Below, piece after piece: positions 35,027-43,683 of a stretch of DNA of 64,000 nt. The notes beneath the pieces were generated by a model. It was given only the letters and a program-made list of their open reading frames with translations, ran no database searches and was not told the DNA's origin. Positions within the stretch are counted from its first letter, which is position 1. Each line of letters starts with the position of its first letter. This stretch comes from Streptomyces avicenniae (GTDB lineage Bacteria > Actinomycetota > Actinomycetes > Streptomycetales > Streptomycetaceae): NCBI RefSeq assembly GCF_000719135.1, contig NZ_JOEK01000001.1:248001-312000 (forward strand), given 5' to 3'. The position numbers were made by a program, and so were the translations under genes.

Positions 35027-35806
35027 TCAGTCTCCGGCGGGTGAGGTGTCCGCCGTCGCCAGGCCGAGATGCGTCTCCAGGCGGGAGATCCGCGCCGTGA
35101 GAGGCGCGATCTCCTGGCGGACGGCGGTGGCCAGCATCTCCGGCACGGACGTCGCCGCCGGACGGCTGTCCTGCGACGCCGCCCGCAGGTGGACGTACCC
35201 GGCCAGCGCCGCCGTGACAGCCCGGCGTACGGCCTTGGGCTCGGCGCCCAGCTCCCGCAGGACCTGGCCGGCGACGCCCTCCGGCTCGGACGCCAGGCCG
35301 ATCAACAGGTGTTCGCAGCCGATGTAGTTGTGGCCCAGCGCGATGGCCTCGGTGGCGGTCAGCTCGATCGCACCGGCCGCGTGCGCGTCGAACCGTCGCC
35401 GCTCGCCGTCCGTCGGCGCGGTACCGCCCGCGTCGGGCGTCCGGCGGGCCAGCTCGCGCGCGACGCGCTCCGGCTCGACGTCCATCGCGCGGAGGACGCG
35501 CAGGGCAAGGTTGGAGCCCTCGGCGAGCATCGCCGCCAGGAGGTGTTCCGTCCCGACCTTCGACGCGCCAGACCTGACGGCCTCATCGACGGCGAGCTTG
35601 AGCACCTGTCGCGTCCGGTCGGTGAGGTGCGCGAGCGGGCCCGTGGGCTCGGCCGTGTCGAGGCCGTCGAGGACCGACTCGCGGATGGCGGTCACCCGAC
35701 GTACGGCCTGTTCGAGCGCCCGCTGGCAGACGGCCGAGACCGGCACGCCCGTCTCCTTGACCGCCTCGGCCAGTTCGTCGGGCAGGTAGACGTTGATCTT
35801 CGGCAT
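35027..35806 (-). CDS. Ribbon-helix-helix / double ClpN-repeat protein
   Basis: 259 aa. The first ~35 residues (MPKINVYLPDELAEAVKETG, ALEQAV) look like a ribbon-helix-helix DNA-binding unit. Residues about 70-130 and 135-200 form two Clp N-terminal repeats: LAVDEAVRSGASKVGTEHLL and ATEAIALGHNYIGCEHLLIG. A C-terminal coiled segment follows (EIAPLTARISRLETHLG). There is no AAA ATPase, so it is not a ClpC unfoldase but could recruit or mimic one and act at its own operator. The perfect palindrome at 35,840 lies 33 bp upstream of the start. Confidence 0.8.
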   Translation of the reverse strand: MPKINVYLPDELAEAVKETGVPVSAVCQRALEQAVRRVTAIRESVLDGLDTAEPTGPLAHLTDRTRQVLKLAVDEAVRSGASKVGTEHLLAAMLAEGSNLALRVLRAMDVEPERVARELARRTPDAGGTAPTDGERRRFDAHAAGAIELTATEAIALGHNYIGCEHLLIGLASEPEGVAGQVLRELGAEPKAVRRAVTAALAGYVHLRAASQDSRPAATSVPEMLATAVRQEIAPLTARISRLETHLGLATADTSPAGD

Positions 35807-35839
35807 CGCCGACACCCTTCTCGCGGAATACCCCCACAG

Positions 35840-35856
35840 TAACCCCATAGGGGTTA
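35840..35856. promoter_or_regulatory. Palindrome TAACCCC-ATA-GGGGTTA
   Basis: Perfect 7-bp inverted repeat with a 3-bp spacer, 33 bp upstream of the ribbon-helix-helix/ClpN gene. Half-sites of this size suit a dimeric ribbon-helix-helix protein, so the simplest reading is autoregulation. Confidence 0.6.
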
Positions 35857-35917
35857 TCCCGCGAGAGGGTGTGGCCGACGTGTCCGAGAACGGCCGAAGT
35901 TCGACGCCCGCCCCGGC

Positions 35918-36529
35918 CTACGCCGTGCGGAACACGGCCAGGCTCACGTCCTCCGGATCGAGGATGTCGTCGTCGAGGGCGCCCTCCAGCGCGAAGCCGA
36001 AGTGTGCGGCCAGGGCCTCATCTCCCAGTTCGAGCGGATGGAACGGCAGGGGGTAGTCCGGAGCGTGGTCCAAGGCGTGCGCACCCGCCCAGTACGGTCG
36101 CTCGAACGGCATCCGGCCGCCTATGTCCTCGACCACCCCTTCGCCCGGCGACAGGCTCAGGCTGCGGACGAGCCGTTCCCCGTCCCACACGGCGAACGCG
36201 GCCCAGTCCACGACGCTGTGCAGGAAGACGGCGTACGCCCGCCGCCCGGCGGCGACGTCGAGCACGGCCTCGGATATCTCGCTCGGCCGGGAGCGGGCCA
36301 GATCCCGGAAGGCGACGATGTCGAGGCCGTCGAACCGGCCCGCGCAGACCGTTCCCTCCTCCGGCCACAGCGCCTCGTGCAGTGGCGCCGCGCCGAGATA
36401 CGTCAACGGCCCGTCCCCGGCGAACTGTTCAGCCAGCGGCCTGGCCTCCGGGCCCGCCACCAGCCCGGCCCGCAGCGCCGCACGCGGGCTCTCCGGCGCG
36501 AAGCCGATCACCGCCGCTTTGATCCCCAT
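35918..36529 (-). CDS. DUF6928-like protein (tentative)
   Basis: 203 aa, beginning MGIKAAVIGFAPESPRAALR. Blocks that look conserved are DGLDIVAFRDLARSRPSEIS, VFLHSVVDWAAFAVWDGERL and RSLSLSPGEGVVEDIGGRMP, then FERPYWAG. The overall pattern matches streptomycete proteins grouped as DUF6928, function unknown. Soluble, no metal or nucleotide motif. ATG at 36,529 with GGGATGA upstream. It stands alone. Confidence 0.65.
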   Translation of the reverse strand: MGIKAAVIGFAPESPRAALRAGLVAGPEARPLAEQFAGDGPLTYLGAAPLHEALWPEEGTVCAGRFDGLDIVAFRDLARSRPSEISEAVLDVAAGRRAYAVFLHSVVDWAAFAVWDGERLVRSLSLSPGEGVVEDIGGRMPFERPYWAGAHALDHAPDYPLPFHPLELGDEALAAHFGFALEGALDDDILDPEDVSLAVFRTA

Positions 36530-36646
36530 GGCTCATCCCCACTCACCGTTCCACCCCGGCTCACCCATCACCGACGAGACTAGTCCCCACCACTGACAGT
36601 GAGCCGTGGGCCGGATGCGCCCCCGCTCAACTCCTGTCAACTCCGC

Positions 36647-37087
36647 TCAACTCCGGGCGGCGCCGAGCGCGTCGGTGACGGCAAGCGCGTCCATGTAGTC
36701 GCGGACGTACGCCAGCAGCCCGTCCCGGACGTGCAGGACCAGCAGCCCCGGAACGGTGAACGCCGCCTCGGCGCCCGGAAACGTGCCCACGATCACGTGC
36801 TCCTCGATCAGGACGCCCGGCTCGCTCGTCTCGTGGACGGTCACGTCACGGATCTCCTCCACCCGCACCGGGCTCGCGCCCCACGCGGCGCGGTACCCGG
36901 CGCGCAGTTCCTCGCGCCCCTCGAAGCGCGACGGGAACCCCGGGCTGGTGAACGGGAACTCGTGCACGGCGTCCTCTGCATACAGGTCGGCCAGTGCGTC
37001 GGCGGACTTGTCGCGGATCGCCTGGTGGTAGGCGGCCAGGACGGCTCGGGGCGTACGGACGGACGGTGCGCTCGGCGCTTCGGGCAT
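36647..37087 (-). CDS. SnoaL/NTF2-like protein
   Basis: 146 aa of the NTF2-like fold: AVLAAYHQAIRDKSADALAD, LYAEDAVHEFPFTSPGFPSR, FEGREELRAGYRAAWG, then strands (EHVIVGTFPG, FTVPGLLVLHVRDGLLAYVR) and DYMDALAV. Members bind small hydrophobic molecules or act as isomerases/cyclases; which applies here cannot be told. ATG at 37,087 behind GAGGAG. It is divergent from a TetR gene, with a CTCAAC...GTTGAG operator between them, so it is probably the regulator's target. Confidence 0.85.
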   Translation of the reverse strand: MPEAPSAPSVRTPRAVLAAYHQAIRDKSADALADLYAEDAVHEFPFTSPGFPSRFEGREELRAGYRAAWGASPVRVEEIRDVTVHETSEPGVLIEEHVIVGTFPGAEAAFTVPGLLVLHVRDGLLAYVRDYMDALAVTDALGAARS

Positions 37088-37107
37088 GACGGGACCACTC
37101 CTCTTCA

Positions 37108-37123
37108 CTCAACACTCGTTGAG
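37108..37123. promoter_or_regulatory. TetR operator CTCAAC-ACTC-GTTGAG
   Basis: Inverted repeat with 6-bp arms and a 4-bp spacer in the 90-bp gap between the divergent SnoaL-like and TetR genes. Position and form fit a classic TetR-family operator controlling both. Confidence 0.7.
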
Positions 37124-37177
37124 CGAACGACCCTACGACCCGGCCACCATCTCGGTCAACGCCTGTAGAGTGAACCC

Positions 37178-37855
37178 GTGCCCACCTCCCCGTCCCGCGC
37201 AGAACGCCGCCGCGCCACCGAGGCCCGCGTCCTCGACCGCGCCCGCCGCCTCTTCGCGGAACGCGGCTTCGACCGCACGACGATCCGCGCCATCGCCGCC
37301 GACGCGCACGTCGATCCGGCGCTCGTCATGCAGTACTTCGGCTCGAAACGCGACCTCTTCCTCCGCGCCGTCGAGATCCCGCCCCCGCCGCCGACGCCCA
37401 CCACCCCGGCCCCCGACCCCGGCGCGCTCGTGGACCAGCTGCTCACCACCCTCGGCGTCAAGCTCGGCGGACTCCCCGACGGCACCCTCGCCGCGCTGCG
37501 CTCGATGCTCACCGACCCGGACGCCGCCGAGCACGCCCGTCAGAGCCTCGGCCGCCAGACCGACAGCGTCGCCGCCGCCCTCCCGCCAGACGACGAGGAC
37601 GCCCAGGCCCGCGCCGCCCTCGTCGTCACCACCCTCGTCGGCGTCACCATCGGGCACCAGCTGCTCGGCCTCGCCCCCCTGCGCGACGTGCCCGCCGACC
37701 GGATCGCGGCCCTCCTGCGCCCCGCCCTCGAAGCCCTCGTCGGTTCAGTCCGCCCGGTCGGCCCGGTCGGCCCGGTCGGCCCGGTCGGCTCACAGGATGT
37801 CGCCGGGCCCCCCGAGGGCGACGCCGAGGGTGTCGGTCTCGACCAGCTCGGCTGA
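37178..37855 (+). CDS. TetR-family regulator, 3' end overlapping cas2
   Basis: 225 aa. HTH: RARRLFAERGFDRTTIRAIA and ADAHVDPALVMQYFGSKRDL. The C-terminal part contains LVVTTLVGVTIGHQLLGLAP of the TetR C-terminal type, then an odd tail with four Pro-Val-Gly units encoded by a 9-bp tandem repeat, ending GDAEGVGLDQLG. The last 66 bp run antisense over the end of cas2, so the tail is probably a late extension caused by repeat slippage or loss of an earlier stop. GTG start. Likely represses the divergent SnoaL-like gene. Confidence 0.88.
   Translation: MPTSPSRAERRRATEARVLDRARRLFAERGFDRTTIRAIAADAHVDPALVMQYFGSKRDLFLRAVEIPPPPPTPTTPAPDPGALVDQLLTTLGVKLGGLPDGTLAALRSMLTDPDAAEHARQSLGRQTDSVAAALPPDDEDAQARAALVVTTLVGVTIGHQLLGLAPLRDVPADRIAALLRPALEALVGSVRPVGPVGPVGPVGSQDVAGPPEGDAEGVGLDQLG
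37753..37788 (+). repeat. Four perfect 9-bp tandem units (CCCGGTCGG)
   Basis: Units begin at 37,753, 37,762, 37,771 and 37,780. They lie in the TetR gene and encode Pro-Val-Gly. The array stops one base before the cas2 stop codon. Likely variable in copy number. Confidence 0.85.
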
Positions 37856-38053
37856 ACGCACCGTGTACGTCACCACGCTGTCGTACGTCCGGTCGATCAC
37901 CCCGTCCAGCGCCGCCATCAGCGCCCGGTACTGCGACCCCGACAACTCCCCCTGGAACACGCTGCGCTGCGTCCAGTGCAGGTACCGCCGACACGCCTTC
38001 AGCACCTTCGGATTCCGCTCCGCCGCCGTGTCGTACACCAGGATCACGAACAT
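37790..38053 (-). CDS. cas2: Cas2, spacer-acquisition protein
   Basis: 87 aa, full Cas2 length. Ferredoxin-like start MFVILVYDTAAERNPKVLKA with the conserved Asp of strand 1, then RYLHWTQRSVFQGELSGSQY and YDSVVTYTVRSAELVETDTL. It forms the structural core of the Cas1-Cas2 integrase. Last gene of the cas operon, 13 bp after cas1. Its 3' end overlaps the convergent TetR gene. Confidence 0.96.
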   Translation of the reverse strand: MFVILVYDTAAERNPKVLKACRRYLHWTQRSVFQGELSGSQYRALMAALDGVIDRTYDSVVTYTVRSAELVETDTLGVALGGPGDIL

Positions 38054-38066
38054 CGCCGCCCGCCCC

Positions 38067-39047
38067 TCACCACCACGGCCGGAACGGCTTGTACGGCTCG
38101 TCCTCCAGGCACAGCCGCACGACCTTCAGCGCCTCCAGGTGGAACAGTTCCTCGTAACTCACCTTCCGCCGCAGCGACCGGTGGTACACCGTCGTCGTCA
38201 GCTCCTCACGCGTCAGCGTCGCCACCTTCTTCCGCCCCGCCGAACTGAGCGACGCCCGGCCGACCTCCGTCTCGAAGTCCGACGGCTTCAACTCCCGCCG
38301 CGCCGCGCACCGTTTGAGCAGCCGCTCCGCGAACAGCGGCTTGAACGGCTCGGCGAGGTCGAGCGCCAGCGTGTTGCGGCGCCGGTCGGTGTCCGCGTGC
38401 AGGAAGCCGATCGCCGGGTGCAGCGGCGTGCTGCGCAGTGCGGTGAGGACGCGCGTGTAGACGATCGAGTTGAGGTAACTGACGAACGCGTTACCCGCGT
38501 TGGTCGGCGGGCGGCGCGTCCGGCCGTCGAGCCGGAGCCAGTTGGGCAGGCACGTGTCGAGCGCCGCCCAGCCGGTGCGGCGGAAGTTGCCCTCCTGGCC
38601 CATGATCCCCTCGCTGTCCTCGCAGCCGGGCAACGCCTCGCGCAGGCGGCCGAGGGCGGCGTCCAAAAGGTCCGTGTCGAGGGCCCAGCGCACGTTCTCG
38701 GCCGCCGCGAGGACGAGGGAACGGCCCAGCGCCGCCCGCCGCTCCGGGTCGGCCGTCAGCTCGACCTGCCGCCGCACGACGCGCGCCGAGGCCATCGACT
38801 CGGCCGGGGCGAAGTGCCCCGCGTGGTTGCCGTAGTGGTCGAGGACGTGGAGCGCGACGCCGTTGCGGCTGAGCAGCGACATGGCCGACGTGTTGACGTC
38901 CACGTGGTCGAAGGCGACGAGGTCGCGGATGTCGGTGATGGGGATGCGGACCGGCGAGCCGTCGGCCCGCTCCACGCGGACGCTGTCGTCCTCGCGGCGG
39001 ATGCGGCACGGTTCGGTCAGCCAGTACGTCCGTCCGGCGGCGGGCAT
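38067..39047 (-). CDS. cas1: Cas1 integrase
   Basis: 326 aa. N-terminal beta domain (TYWLTEPCRIRREDDSVRVE, LVAFDHVDVNTSAMSLLSRN) and helical catalytic domain. The metal triad is visible as Glu in GIMGQEGNFR, His in AIGFLHAD and Asp/Glu in LALDLAEPFKP. Together with Cas2 it inserts spacers; with Cas4 it selects those with a PAM. ATG at 39,047 overlaps the cas4 stop by one base (TGATG), and upstream in-frame residues are Arg-rich shadow. Confidence 0.96.
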   Translation of the reverse strand: MPAAGRTYWLTEPCRIRREDDSVRVERADGSPVRIPITDIRDLVAFDHVDVNTSAMSLLSRNGVALHVLDHYGNHAGHFAPAESMASARVVRRQVELTADPERRAALGRSLVLAAAENVRWALDTDLLDAALGRLREALPGCEDSEGIMGQEGNFRRTGWAALDTCLPNWLRLDGRTRRPPTNAGNAFVSYLNSIVYTRVLTALRSTPLHPAIGFLHADTDRRRNTLALDLAEPFKPLFAERLLKRCAARRELKPSDFETEVGRASLSSAGRKKVATLTREELTTTVYHRSLRRKVSYEELFHLEALKVVRLCLEDEPYKPFRPWW

Positions 39048-39571
39048 CAGTCTCCCCAGCAGTAGTCGCGGTACGAGCAGCCGCGGCACGCGCTCCGTGC
39101 CAGGCGCGGCGGCGCCGCGTCGGCGGCGATGACGGCGAGGGCCGCGGCCTCCGTCGCCTCCGCCTCGGCGCGGGCGGCGGCGTCCCACGGGACGTCGGTG
39201 GTGCGGCGGATCAGCGGGTAGTGCACGATGCCGCCGCGCACGGCGACGCCGCGCCGCTCCAACAGCAGGCAGTAGTGCCTGACTTGTGCGGCGTGCGCGG
39301 GCGCCGGGGAGCGCGACGACTTCGTCTCGTGCACGACGGCGCCGGTCGTCACCCAGTCGATCCGGGCCTCGCCGAGGTCGATGTCACGGCGGCGGGTGAA
39401 CGTCGTCTCGTCCACGAACTCGCCGAGCGCGACGAGTTCGCTGCGCCCCTCCGGCCGGTAGCCCCGCGCGTAGAGCCACAGTTGACGTGGGCAGTGGACG
39501 AGGTACTTGACGTGGACCCCGCCGATCGCGTCGGCGGCGTCAGGGGCCGGGTCGTGCGGCAGGTGGCTCAT
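39047..39571 (-). CDS. cas4: Cas4, RecB-like nuclease for PAM selection
   Basis: 174 aa. One Cys near the start (YLVHCPRQLWLYARG) and three at the end (ACRGCSYRDYC) ligate the Fe-S cluster. The nuclease motif is VVHETKSSRSP, with earlier Asp in RIDWVT, as in PD-(D/E)xK enzymes. It trims pre-spacers for Cas1-Cas2. ATG overlaps the cas3 stop (ATGA). Presence of cas4 in this position supports type I-B rather than I-E. Confidence 0.94.
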   Translation of the reverse strand: MSHLPHDPAPDAADAIGGVHVKYLVHCPRQLWLYARGYRPEGRSELVALGEFVDETTFTRRRDIDLGEARIDWVTTGAVVHETKSSRSPAPAHAAQVRHYCLLLERRGVAVRGGIVHYPLIRRTTDVPWDAAARAEAEATEAAALAVIAADAAPPRLARSACRGCSYRDYCWGD

Positions 39572-41937
39572 ACGACGGTGTCCAGTTCCGGCGGTGGGCG
39601 GAGGCCGAGCTGCGCGTCGTACTCCCCCTCGACGACCAGGAGTTTCAGCTTGCGGTCGTACGTCGCGCCGAACTGCCTGGCCTGGCCGTAGCCGAGCGGG
39701 ATCAGCAGGCGGGAGGCGAGGAGTGCGTCGCCGTGACGGCGGTGGGAGAGGCGCGCGTACTCCTCGCGGTCCTCCTCGTGGAGCACCTCCACGGTGTCGA
39801 ACTCCCTGCTCAGCCGGTCCGCGAACTCGCTGCGGTCGTGGAACGGGTCGGTGAACGTGAGGAAGTTGTCCGCGAACGCGTCGCGCGCCGCCCGTGCCTC
39901 CTCGATCCACGCCTCGCCCCACTCGGTGGCGTAGGCCGTCTCCAGGAGGCGGTCGATGTCCTCCTCGCTGAGCGTGTCGGTGCCGTCCGCCGTGAGGGCG
40001 TGCAGCGCCGTCCAGGACGCCTCGACCGCCGCACGCTGGTACGGCAGGTGCCCGTCCGCCGCGTGGACGCGGAACTCGACGGGCCCCTCGGGGTGAAGTC
40101 CGCGCCGGTTGACGCGTCCTGCGCGCTGCGCGACGGCCTCGATCGGCGCGTTCTCGACGGCGCCCCGGTCGAAGTCGAGCTGGAGCGAGACCTCCACCGT
40201 CTGCGTGGCGACGACGAGCCCGCCGCGCGCGGCCTTCTGGTCGGGGGTGCGCTCGGGATGCCGGGCGAGCAGAGCTTTCTCGATCGCGTCGCGGTCGCGG
40301 TGCTTGAAGCGGGAGTGCAGGAGGAGCGCGGCGTGCGGGTCGCCGGGTGTCGAGTCGCGTGCGTCGTCGGCCAGTTCGGCGAAGAGGCGCTGCGCGTCGC
40401 GGACGCGGTTGACGACGGCGAGCACGCTGTAGCCCGCGCGCAGTTCGCAGCGCAGCCGGTCCAGGCTCGCTTCTGACGTGATCGGCGACTCGTCCAGAAC
40501 GAGCCGGTGGCGCACCGGACTTGTGCCCTGCGGGGCGCGGCGCACGGTCACCTGGCCGGTCAGGCTCTCGTCGATCATCCGGATGACGGGCGGCGCCAGG
40601 GTCGCGGACAGCACGGCGACGCGGCTGCCGAGCCGTTCCCACAGGCCCATCGCGGCGCAGATCCGGCCGAGGACGCGCGGCTCGTAGGCGTGCAACTCGT
40701 CCAGTACGAAGAGCGAGTTCGCCTGCTCAAGCAACACCGACGAGTGCGAGGCGCCCGCGATGGCGCCGAACAGCAGTTGGTGCGGGGTCGCGACGCGCAT
40801 GCGCTGGGCGAACAGCCGCATGGCGCCCGCCGTCGCCTTGGCCTTCTTGGCGTCCTCGGCGTCGGCGTGGGCGCAGTCGTCGCCGACCGCCTCGGTGAGG
40901 AGACGGCGGGCTGCGGCGCCGTGGAGCAGGCCGATGTCCGGCTTGCGCCCGCCGGGCGGCGGGGTGAGGGTCGCGCGGAACCGCTCACGCGCCGCGTTGA
41001 GGGAGGCCCGGTAGGGCAGCGTCCACACGACGCGCGGCAGGCCGGGCATCGTCGGCACCTGCCGGGCGGCCCAGGCGAGTCCGGCCTCCGTCTTGCCGCT
41101 GCCCGTGGGGGCGACGAGGACGAGGTGGCCGCTGGTGCCGGCGGCGGCGCGCTGGTGGTCGTACGGCGGGTGCGGTTGCCGTTCGAGGTAGTCGGGCAGG
41201 AGGGGCAGGTGGGTCTGGAGGGGTTCGTGGGCCGAGCCCGCGTGGTCGGCGAGGGTCAGGGCACCCTGCGCGAGGACGGCGAGCAGGCCGCGCTCCGGCT
41301 TCACGGGCGCGCGCCAAGCGGCGACCAGGCGCTCGTGGACGGCGCGGGCGCGCTCGGCGAGCGGCGGGTCGTCCGGCGTGACGGGCGGCGGGTCCACGGC
41401 GAGGAACCCGGCGAGCCAGGCGAGGAGTTCGCGGTGCACGGTGCGCGTGACCTGCACCTCGCCCGTACGCGGGTCGCGCGTGAACGCCTCGGCCCAGTCG
41501 GTGTACTCGTTGTACCGCTGCACCAGGGGCGTACGCCGGCTCCCGCCGTCGCCGAGCAGCGCGACATGGTGGGTGGCGACGAGGGAGGCGATCAGCAGCC
41601 GGTCCTCCTCGGACCAGCGCGCAGGACCGGCCAGCAGATCGACGTACGCCAGCGACAGCACCTCGTGCCGCTCCCCCCACACCTCACCGCCGGGCAGCAG
41701 CTGCCGCTGGAATCCGGCGGCGATCTTGCCCGTGTCGTGGAGCAGCGCGGCGTGCCGGACGCGCCGCCAGAAGCCGGGGTCGGCGGCGAGCACGCCCGCC
41801 CGCGCGACCCGTGCCTCGACGGCGGCGACCGTGTCGTGGACCGCGCGCAGGTGCGCCGTCAGCCGCTCGGGGTCCTCCTTCGGCTTCGACTTGGCGCGCA
41901 CGTCGGTGAGCGTGGGGCGTGCGGGCAGGGTTCTCAC
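39568..41937 (-). CDS. cas3: Cas3 HD nuclease-helicase
   Basis: 789 aa from GTG 41,937. The N-terminal HD nuclease has ALLHDTGKIAAGF and LIASLVATHHVALLGDGG. The helicase has motif I VAPTGSGKTEAGLAW, motif II LDELHAYEP (DExH), motif III LSATLAPPV, and motif VI VAQRAGRVNRRGLHPEGP. It degrades target DNA recruited by Cascade. The GTG overlaps the cas5 stop (GTGA), which decided the start; ATG at 41,952 would add five residues. HD and helicase in one chain is the usual form. Confidence 0.96.
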   Translation of the reverse strand: MRTLPARPTLTDVRAKSKPKEDPERLTAHLRAVHDTVAAVEARVARAGVLAADPGFWRRVRHAALLHDTGKIAAGFQRQLLPGGEVWGERHEVLSLAYVDLLAGPARWSEEDRLLIASLVATHHVALLGDGGSRRTPLVQRYNEYTDWAEAFTRDPRTGEVQVTRTVHRELLAWLAGFLAVDPPPVTPDDPPLAERARAVHERLVAAWRAPVKPERGLLAVLAQGALTLADHAGSAHEPLQTHLPLLPDYLERQPHPPYDHQRAAAGTSGHLVLVAPTGSGKTEAGLAWAARQVPTMPGLPRVVWTLPYRASLNAARERFRATLTPPPGGRKPDIGLLHGAAARRLLTEAVGDDCAHADAEDAKKAKATAGAMRLFAQRMRVATPHQLLFGAIAGASHSSVLLEQANSLFVLDELHAYEPRVLGRICAAMGLWERLGSRVAVLSATLAPPVIRMIDESLTGQVTVRRAPQGTSPVRHRLVLDESPITSEASLDRLRCELRAGYSVLAVVNRVRDAQRLFAELADDARDSTPGDPHAALLLHSRFKHRDRDAIEKALLARHPERTPDQKAARGGLVVATQTVEVSLQLDFDRGAVENAPIEAVAQRAGRVNRRGLHPEGPVEFRVHAADGHLPYQRAAVEASWTALHALTADGTDTLSEEDIDRLLETAYATEWGEAWIEEARAARDAFADNFLTFTDPFHDRSEFADRLSREFDTVEVLHEEDREEYARLSHRRHGDALLASRLLIPLGYGQARQFGATYDRKLKLLVVEGEYDAQLGLRPPPELDTVV

Positions 41938-42626
41938 GGGGTCAGCAGCCATACGGCCTGGTCCCCTCCACTCGTCCGGTCGGCGTACGCCCCGCGGACG
42001 GGGTGGCGCCCGGCCGGGGCGTCGCACCACAGGTAGTCGGCCCAGGTGGTGCGCAGCCGGTCGGGGGAGACGGACGCGGCGAGGCGGTGCTCGAACGCCG
42101 AGCCGACGTCGTGCCCGTCGCGCGGCGCGAGGGCATGCCCGACGACCGCGTCGTCGGTGGGCTCCAACTCGACGCGCCGGGGCGGCAGGAAGTGCACGAC
42201 GTCCTGCGACCGCCCGAGCCGCAGCGGCCAGCGCGGGCGGCGCAGGGCGCGGGCGACGCGTTCGCCGTCGGGCCCCGGCAGCCAGACGGTGAGGCGGACG
42301 TCGGTGAGGAACGGCCGCATGCGCAGCGTCATCCCGCCCTTCCCCGCCGACACCCGGCCAGAGACGGCAGGGTCCGAGCCGTCCACGGCGATGGGGTGGA
42401 ACGTCTCCGCGTCCATGCCCCAGCCGTCCGCCTCGGACGCCATGCCGAGCGGCAGCGTCTCGGCGGGCGCGCCGGTCGCCGCCGCCAGCAGGCCCCGTAC
42501 GGTCGAGGGCGGCGGCACCCGCAGGCCCCGCGTCACGCCGGGGAACAGCGGGTCGCGGAACGACGCGACGGGCGCCTCGAACTCCACCCGCCAGGCCGTC
42601 AGCGGTTCACGCGGCACGGGAGTCAC
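41934..42626 (-). CDS. cas5: Cas5, Cascade subunit
   Basis: 230 aa. Starts TPVPREPLTAWRVEFEAPVA and has the Cas5 N-terminal block FRDPLFPGVTRGLRVPPPST with VRGLLAAATG, followed by RMRPFLTDVRLTVWL. In type I-B it caps the 5' handle of the crRNA. GTG overlaps the cas7 stop (GTGA), and its stop overlaps cas3. Confidence 0.93.
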   Translation of the reverse strand: MTPVPREPLTAWRVEFEAPVASFRDPLFPGVTRGLRVPPPSTVRGLLAAATGAPAETLPLGMASEADGWGMDAETFHPIAVDGSDPAVSGRVSAGKGGMTLRMRPFLTDVRLTVWLPGPDGERVARALRRPRWPLRLGRSQDVVHFLPPRRVELEPTDDAVVGHALAPRDGHDVGSAFEHRLAASVSPDRLRTTWADYLWCDAPAGRHPVRGAYADRTSGGDQAVWLLTP

Positions 42627-43681
42627 CGCGCCGGGTCGTCGAACCAGTGGTCCAGACGGCCGTCACGCAGCTCGGCCGCCAAGTCCCGCAGCACCGTGCG
42701 CGGATGGCCGATGACGATCTCGTTCCGCGCGATCTCCGCCTCGCACTCCTCCTCGAACTGCTTGCGCAGGTCGTCCCGGAAGCCGGGCCGCCAGCCGATC
42801 CGCACCGGGCCCTCCCACTCGCCGCGCCAGGCGTCGAGTTCCTTCCGCAGGACGTCGCCCCGGACGCGGAGGCCGTCGCCCATCTCGTCGCCGTCCACGC
42901 AGTGCGCGAGCGGGTTGATGCCGCCCTTGAAGGGGACGAGTACGACGAGCGACGGCACCCGGTCTCCGTAGTGCAGCGCCTGCTTGGCGCCGCCGCTGAG
43001 GTCGGCCAGCGCTTCGAGGAGGATCGCGGCCCGGGCGCGGCGCTCCTCCAGCGGCAGCCGTACGGCGGGAAGTTCGCGGAAGAGCGTGCCCTCCGCCTTC
43101 TCCGCCACGGCCTGGGCGACGGTGAGCGCCTGCTCCTTCGACAGGTAGTTGGGGCGTCCGGCGCCGTCCGCGTTCGGCACGGTGAAGGTGCCGATGCGTG
43201 GCAGGTCGAGGAGGAACGGGGCGGCGAGGTCGGCGGAGTAGAACTCGTGCCCGTGCAGGACGGGTTCGGGGATGCCGCGCGACATGACGCCGAAGTCCTC
43301 GGTGATGCGGACCGGCTCCACGGACAGCAGCGTCCCGAGCATGAACGGGCTGTCGCGCAGCGTCGTGGCCGTGTCCTTGCCCTTGACGGCGGCGTGCATG
43401 TAGCCGAACAGGTCGTCGTCGGCGTAGCGCGCCGGATTGGCCTCGGTGGTGGCCTTCTGCGCCTTCTGCTGCGCCTTGCCGACGCGCGTGACGGGCGAGG
43501 GGACCGAGCCGCGCTCGACCATGCCGTCACGAATCCACCGCCGCACGGCCTGCGCCGAGACGTAGGGGCGGCGACGGCCGCGTACATAGGTGTACTTGAC
43601 GCGCGCGGTCGTGTCCTCGGCGCGCCCGTTGTTCGGCGCCCCCGCCTCGACGGAGAGCACCAGCTTGCCAGCGAGATACAT
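42623..43681 (-). CDS. cas7: Cas7 (Cst2/DevR type), Cascade backbone
   Basis: 352 aa. Start MYLAGKLVLSVEAGAPNNGR, which is the DevR/Cst2 beginning. RRPYVSAQAVRRWIRDGM and LLSVEPVRITEDFGVMSRG are typical. Six or so copies line the crRNA. ATG is two bases after the cas8 stop, with AGGGATC as ribosome site. Together with the zinc-ribbon Cas8 it places the system in the Cst (Tneap) branch of I-B. Confidence 0.93.
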   Translation of the reverse strand: MYLAGKLVLSVEAGAPNNGRAEDTTARVKYTYVRGRRRPYVSAQAVRRWIRDGMVERGSVPSPVTRVGKAQQKAQKATTEANPARYADDDLFGYMHAAVKGKDTATTLRDSPFMLGTLLSVEPVRITEDFGVMSRGIPEPVLHGHEFYSADLAAPFLLDLPRIGTFTVPNADGAGRPNYLSKEQALTVAQAVAEKAEGTLFRELPAVRLPLEERRARAAILLEALADLSGGAKQALHYGDRVPSLVVLVPFKGGINPLAHCVDGDEMGDGLRVRGDVLRKELDAWRGEWEGPVRIGWRPGFRDDLRKQFEEECEAEIARNEIVIGHPRTVLRDLAAELRDGRLDHWFDDPAR

Positions 43682-43683
43682 GG

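Noticed and set aside
39047..40642. 531-aa frame beginning inside cas3 and ending with Cas4
   Set aside because: Only the last 174 residues are Cas4; the rest is an out-of-frame reading of cas3. The ATGA overlap fixes the Cas4 start at 39,571.
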